Positions 6,579 through 8,907 of a DNA stretch of 8,907 nt are shown in pieces (the stretch's first letter is position 1; each line of letters begins with the position of its first letter). A model generated the notes under the pieces. The model did no database searches. It worked only from the letters and a program-made list of their open reading frames with translations, and was not told where the DNA came from. The translations under genes and the position numbers were made by a program. The stretch spans positions 1 through 8,907 of the forward strand of contig JABXIP010000080.1 of NCBI GenBank assembly GCA_013373005.1. The letters run 5' to 3'. This stretch comes from Cytophagia bacterium (GTDB lineage: Bacteria; Bacteroidota; Bacteroidia; Cytophagales; Cyclobacteriaceae).

Positions 6579-7673
6579 ATGGCGTTCGGATTTTTCAAAA
6601 AGAAGCAGAAAGAGGAGAAGAAACAAAATACTGACATCGTAACCTTAAAGGTTAAAAAGGTGGTTAAAGAAACTGCTGAGGCAGTATCTATTCATTTTGA
6701 GCATCCTCAGGATGGTAAGATTGAATACAAAGCCGGCCAATTTTTCACACTCATTGTCAATGTTAATGGCAAGGAAGAAAGAAGGGCTTATTCGGTTTGT
6801 TCTTCGCCATTTGTAGATGAATTTCCTGCGGTAGCAGTAAAGAGGGTAGAAGGTGGTGTAGTGTCTAACTACTTAAACGCTGAGTTGAAAGATGGTGATG
6901 ACATAAAAGTGATGTTGCCATTGGGGAATTTCACTACTGAATTTTCAGAATCTAATTCGAGAAACATAGTATTGGTTGCGGGCGGAAGTGGAATTACTCC
7001 AATGATGTCTCTTGCTAAGTCGGCTTTGAATCAGGAACCAAACTCCAAGGTTACACTTCTATATGCTAATAGAGATGTTGATTCTATCATTTTTAAGTCT
7101 CAGTTAGAGGAACTCTCAAAATCATATGAAAACCTGCAAGTAGTTCACGTTTTGGAGAATAATGCTCAAGGCTATGGCCAGTATGAGGGTTATATCAACC
7201 AATCGATTATTGAGTCTGTAAAAGGGCAGGTAAACGATGGTAATGCTGAGTATTTTATCTGTGGCCCGGCACCAATGATGGACGTGGCTATTGAGTCACT
7301 CAAGGCCTCTGGCGTAAGTGAGCAACTCATTAGAAAGGAGAGCTTCACTACAGGATCAGGAAGTAAAAAGGAAGATGCTTCGAATCAAGATGAAATAGTG
7401 GCTAGAGAAGTGACTATTATCCTCGATGGTGAAGAGCACAAGTATACCGTAGGCCCCAAAGAAAGTATTCTGGAAAAAGGCTTAGATGAAATGCTCGATA
7501 TGCCTTTCTCTTGCCAGAGCGGGCTTTGTACGGCTTGTAGAGGTAAGTGTCTCTCAGGTAAGGTGAAAATGGACGAAAGCGATGGCCTTACTCAAGCAGA
7601 GATAGATGAAGGCTATGTACTTCTTTGCGTAGGGCATCCACTCACTGACGATGTGGTGGTTGAGATTGGCTAA
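6579..7673 (+). CDS. PaaE-type NAD(P)H-dependent flavin reductase with C-terminal 2Fe-2S ferredoxin domain
   Basis: This 364-residue cytosolic oxidoreductase should move electrons from NAD(P)H through a flavin to a plant-type 2Fe-2S cluster and on to a partner protein. After a Lys-rich N terminus (about 7-15), the FAD-binding barrel carries RAYSVCSSP (69-77). The nucleotide domain carries GGSGITP (135-141) and CGPAPMM (228-234). A polar linker (about 257-272) joins a ferredoxin domain with cluster ligands Cys312, Cys317, Cys320 and Cys350 (C-x4-C-x2-C-x29-C). This domain order and length match PaaE, the phenylacetyl-CoA epoxidase reductase, and related ferredoxin-NADP reductases. No paaABCD oxygenase genes are nearby, so the partner is unknown and a paaE name would be unsafe. 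Many Bacteroidota carry such stand-alone copies. A GGAG at 6562-6565 is too far from the ATG to be a clear ribosome site. Confidence 0.9.
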   Translation: MAFGFFKKKQKEEKKQNTDIVTLKVKKVVKETAEAVSIHFEHPQDGKIEYKAGQFFTLIVNVNGKEERRAYSVCSSPFVDEFPAVAVKRVEGGVVSNYLNAELKDGDDIKVMLPLGNFTTEFSESNSRNIVLVAGGSGITPMMSLAKSALNQEPNSKVTLLYANRDVDSIIFKSQLEELSKSYENLQVVHVLENNAQGYGQYEGYINQSIIESVKGQVNDGNAEYFICGPAPMMDVAIESLKASGVSEQLIRKESFTTGSGSKKEDASNQDEIVAREVTIILDGEEHKYTVGPKESILEKGLDEMLDMPFSCQSGLCTACRGKCLSGKVKMDESDGLTQAEIDEGYVLLCVGHPLTDDVVVEIG

Positions 7674-7778
7674 GTCCAAAGCTCCTTTTCAATTTAATTT
7701 TCTGTTATCAATTCAGCCTTAGGGTAAATCGTCAACTATTGGCTTTGCCTTTGTGTTCTATATTCATTAACTCACAAT

Positions 7779-8907
7779 ATGGATATTTCGACAACGGCTG
7801 TTGGCCAGCGTCAGCAAAGGCTTATAGACCAATTTAATGAAGTCAGAAAGCTTACATTAGAGATATGTGAGCCGCTTCAGCCTGAAGATTTTGTGGTTCA
7901 GCCTGTAGTAGATGTTAGCCCTCCTAAATGGCATTTGGCCCATACCACCTGGTTTTTCGAGGTGTTTATCCTTAAGAAATACGTTTCAGACTATCAGCTT
8001 TTCGATGATGATTATCTCTTCCTTTTCAACAGCTACTACGAAAATGAGGGAGAACGCTGGATAAGAGCTGAAAGAGGTAGTCTGAGCCGTCCTTGGGTGA
8101 ATGAGATTATGGCTTATCGAAATTATGTCGATGAGAGCATGATTCATTTTCTCAAAAACCATGAGCTCAGTTCCGAGCAGATGAATGTGTTTGAAATAGG
8201 GCTCAACCATGAGCAACAACATCAGGAACTACTGGTTTATGACATCAAACATATTCTCGGCATCAACCCTCTATTCCCGGTTTACAAAAGTGGCCAAGCC
8301 ATAGACTATGAGCCAAACCTTTCGGTGAATTGGTTGAAAGTAGAGGAAGGTATTTATGAGGTAGGTTATGATGGTGCAGATTTTCATTTCGACAATGAAG
8401 AGGGCGCTCACAAGGTTTACTTGCCCGCCTTTAAGGTGCAGGATAGACTGGTGACCAATGGAGAATTTTTGGAGTTTATTGAAGCTGGTGGTTATCAAAA
8501 CTTCAACCATTGGCTGATGGAAGGCCATGAGTGGGTGAAAAAGGAGAATATACGAGCGCCATTCTACTGGATGAAAGAAGTTGATGAGTGGTTTTACTTT
8601 ACTCTTTCAGGAAAAGAGAAGCTGAATCTGGATGAGCCTGTGACTCATATTAGCTTTTATGAGGCTGATGCCTACGCTAAATGGAAGGGTATGAGGCTGC
8701 CTACGGAATTCGAATGGGAAGTTGCTTGCCGAATTCATTCGCCCGAAATTCCAACCGAAGCTAATTTTATGGAGCAGCGGATGTTCAGAACTGCTCCAAG
8801 GAAGGGGATGAATCCACAGTTTTATGGAGATACCTGGGAGTGGACCAACTCTGCCTATTTGCCTTACCCGTACTACAAGAAGGTTGACGGTGCTCTGGGT
8901 GAATACA
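7779..8907 (+). CDS. egtB: EgtB-type iron-dependent sulfoxide synthase, ergothioneine biosynthesis (3' end cut)
   Basis: The first 376 codons are visible; the frame is open to the right edge. EgtB joins a cysteine-type thiol donor to hercynine using O2 and a mononuclear iron, forming the sulfoxide precursor of ergothioneine. The N-terminal DinB-like four-helix part contains PPKWHLAHTTWFFE (48-61) and NHEQQHQEL (143-151). His52, His144 and His148 correspond to the three iron ligands, and the latter two sit in the family's HxxxHxE pattern. From about 185 comes an FGE-sulfatase/C-type lectin-like domain, with RLPTEFEWEVAC (about 308-319) and DTWEWTNS (about 355-362). The region that would hold the catalytic Tyr and the donor-specifying residues is missing or only starting, so gamma-glutamylcysteine versus cysteine use cannot be told. 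OvoA (ovothiol) shares the fold, but the WHLAHTTWFFE form favours EgtB. The start at ATG 7779 is the first in frame before the conserved part; a weak promoter-like TTG-N17-TATATTCA lies at 7739-7766. Confidence 0.88.
   Translation, partial: MDISTTAVGQRQQRLIDQFNEVRKLTLEICEPLQPEDFVVQPVVDVSPPKWHLAHTTWFFEVFILKKYVSDYQLFDDDYLFLFNSYYENEGERWIRAERGSLSRPWVNEIMAYRNYVDESMIHFLKNHELSSEQMNVFEIGLNHEQQHQELLVYDIKHILGINPLFPVYKSGQAIDYEPNLSVNWLKVEEGIYEVGYDGADFHFDNEEGAHKVYLPAFKVQDRLVTNGEFLEFIEAGGYQNFNHWLMEGHEWVKKENIRAPFYWMKEVDEWFYFTLSGKEKLNLDEPVTHISFYEADAYAKWKGMRLPTEFEWEVACRIHSPEIPTEANFMEQRMFRTAPRKGMNPQFYGDTWEWTNSAYLPYPYYKKVDGALGEY

Noticed and set aside
7674..7778. Possible terminator or small RNA between the reductase and egtB.
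   Set aside because: I found no stem followed by a T-run and no conserved RNA pattern in these 105 bases.

Overview
The window looks like chromosomal DNA from a member of the Bacteroidota, probably a marine or soil Cytophagales-type bacterium. The evidence is moderate-to-low GC, starts without recognisable Shine-Dalgarno sequences, exact Bacteroidota-type -7 elements (TAnnTTTG) in front of several genes, and protein variants typical of that phylum. The genus is not determined. There is no sign of phage, insertion sequences, CRISPR, tRNA or rRNA; this reads as ordinary core or near-core sequence.

Layout. Bases 1-245 (minus) hold the first 81 codons of a class I SAM-dependent methyltransferase of a Bacteroidota family with an N-terminal Cys cluster; it is cut by the left edge. 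Bases 246-578 form a 333-base AT-rich divergent intergenic region with several small inverted repeats. Bases 579-4996 (plus) form a tight three-gene operon: a MacA/HlyD-type periplasmic adaptor, a MacB/FtsX-type ABC permease and a TolC-type outer-membrane channel, with gaps of 15 and 8 bases. A strong intrinsic terminator (5022-5060) closes it. The operon has no ATP-binding subunit and the permease lacks a fused one, so the ATPase must be encoded elsewhere.

Bases 5058-6401 (minus) encode PurB, adenylosuccinate lyase, convergent with the operon. Its likely start is 18 codons downstream of the longest possible ORF start, because an exact -7 element lies inside that extension. From the divergent region 6402-6578, a second promoter with a hairpin leader drives a PaaE-type flavin/2Fe-2S reductase (6579-7673). 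The 5' 376 codons of an EgtB-type sulfoxide synthase (ergothioneine biosynthesis) run from 7779 off the right edge.

The three exporter genes make one envelope-spanning machine. The other genes are metabolic and appear to be neighbours rather than parts of one pathway. I did not find a convincing new system. The most useful observations are the ATPase-less exporter operon, the methyltransferase Cys cluster with its fourth ligand replaced by Ser, the perfect hairpin in the reductase leader, and the corrected PurB start.
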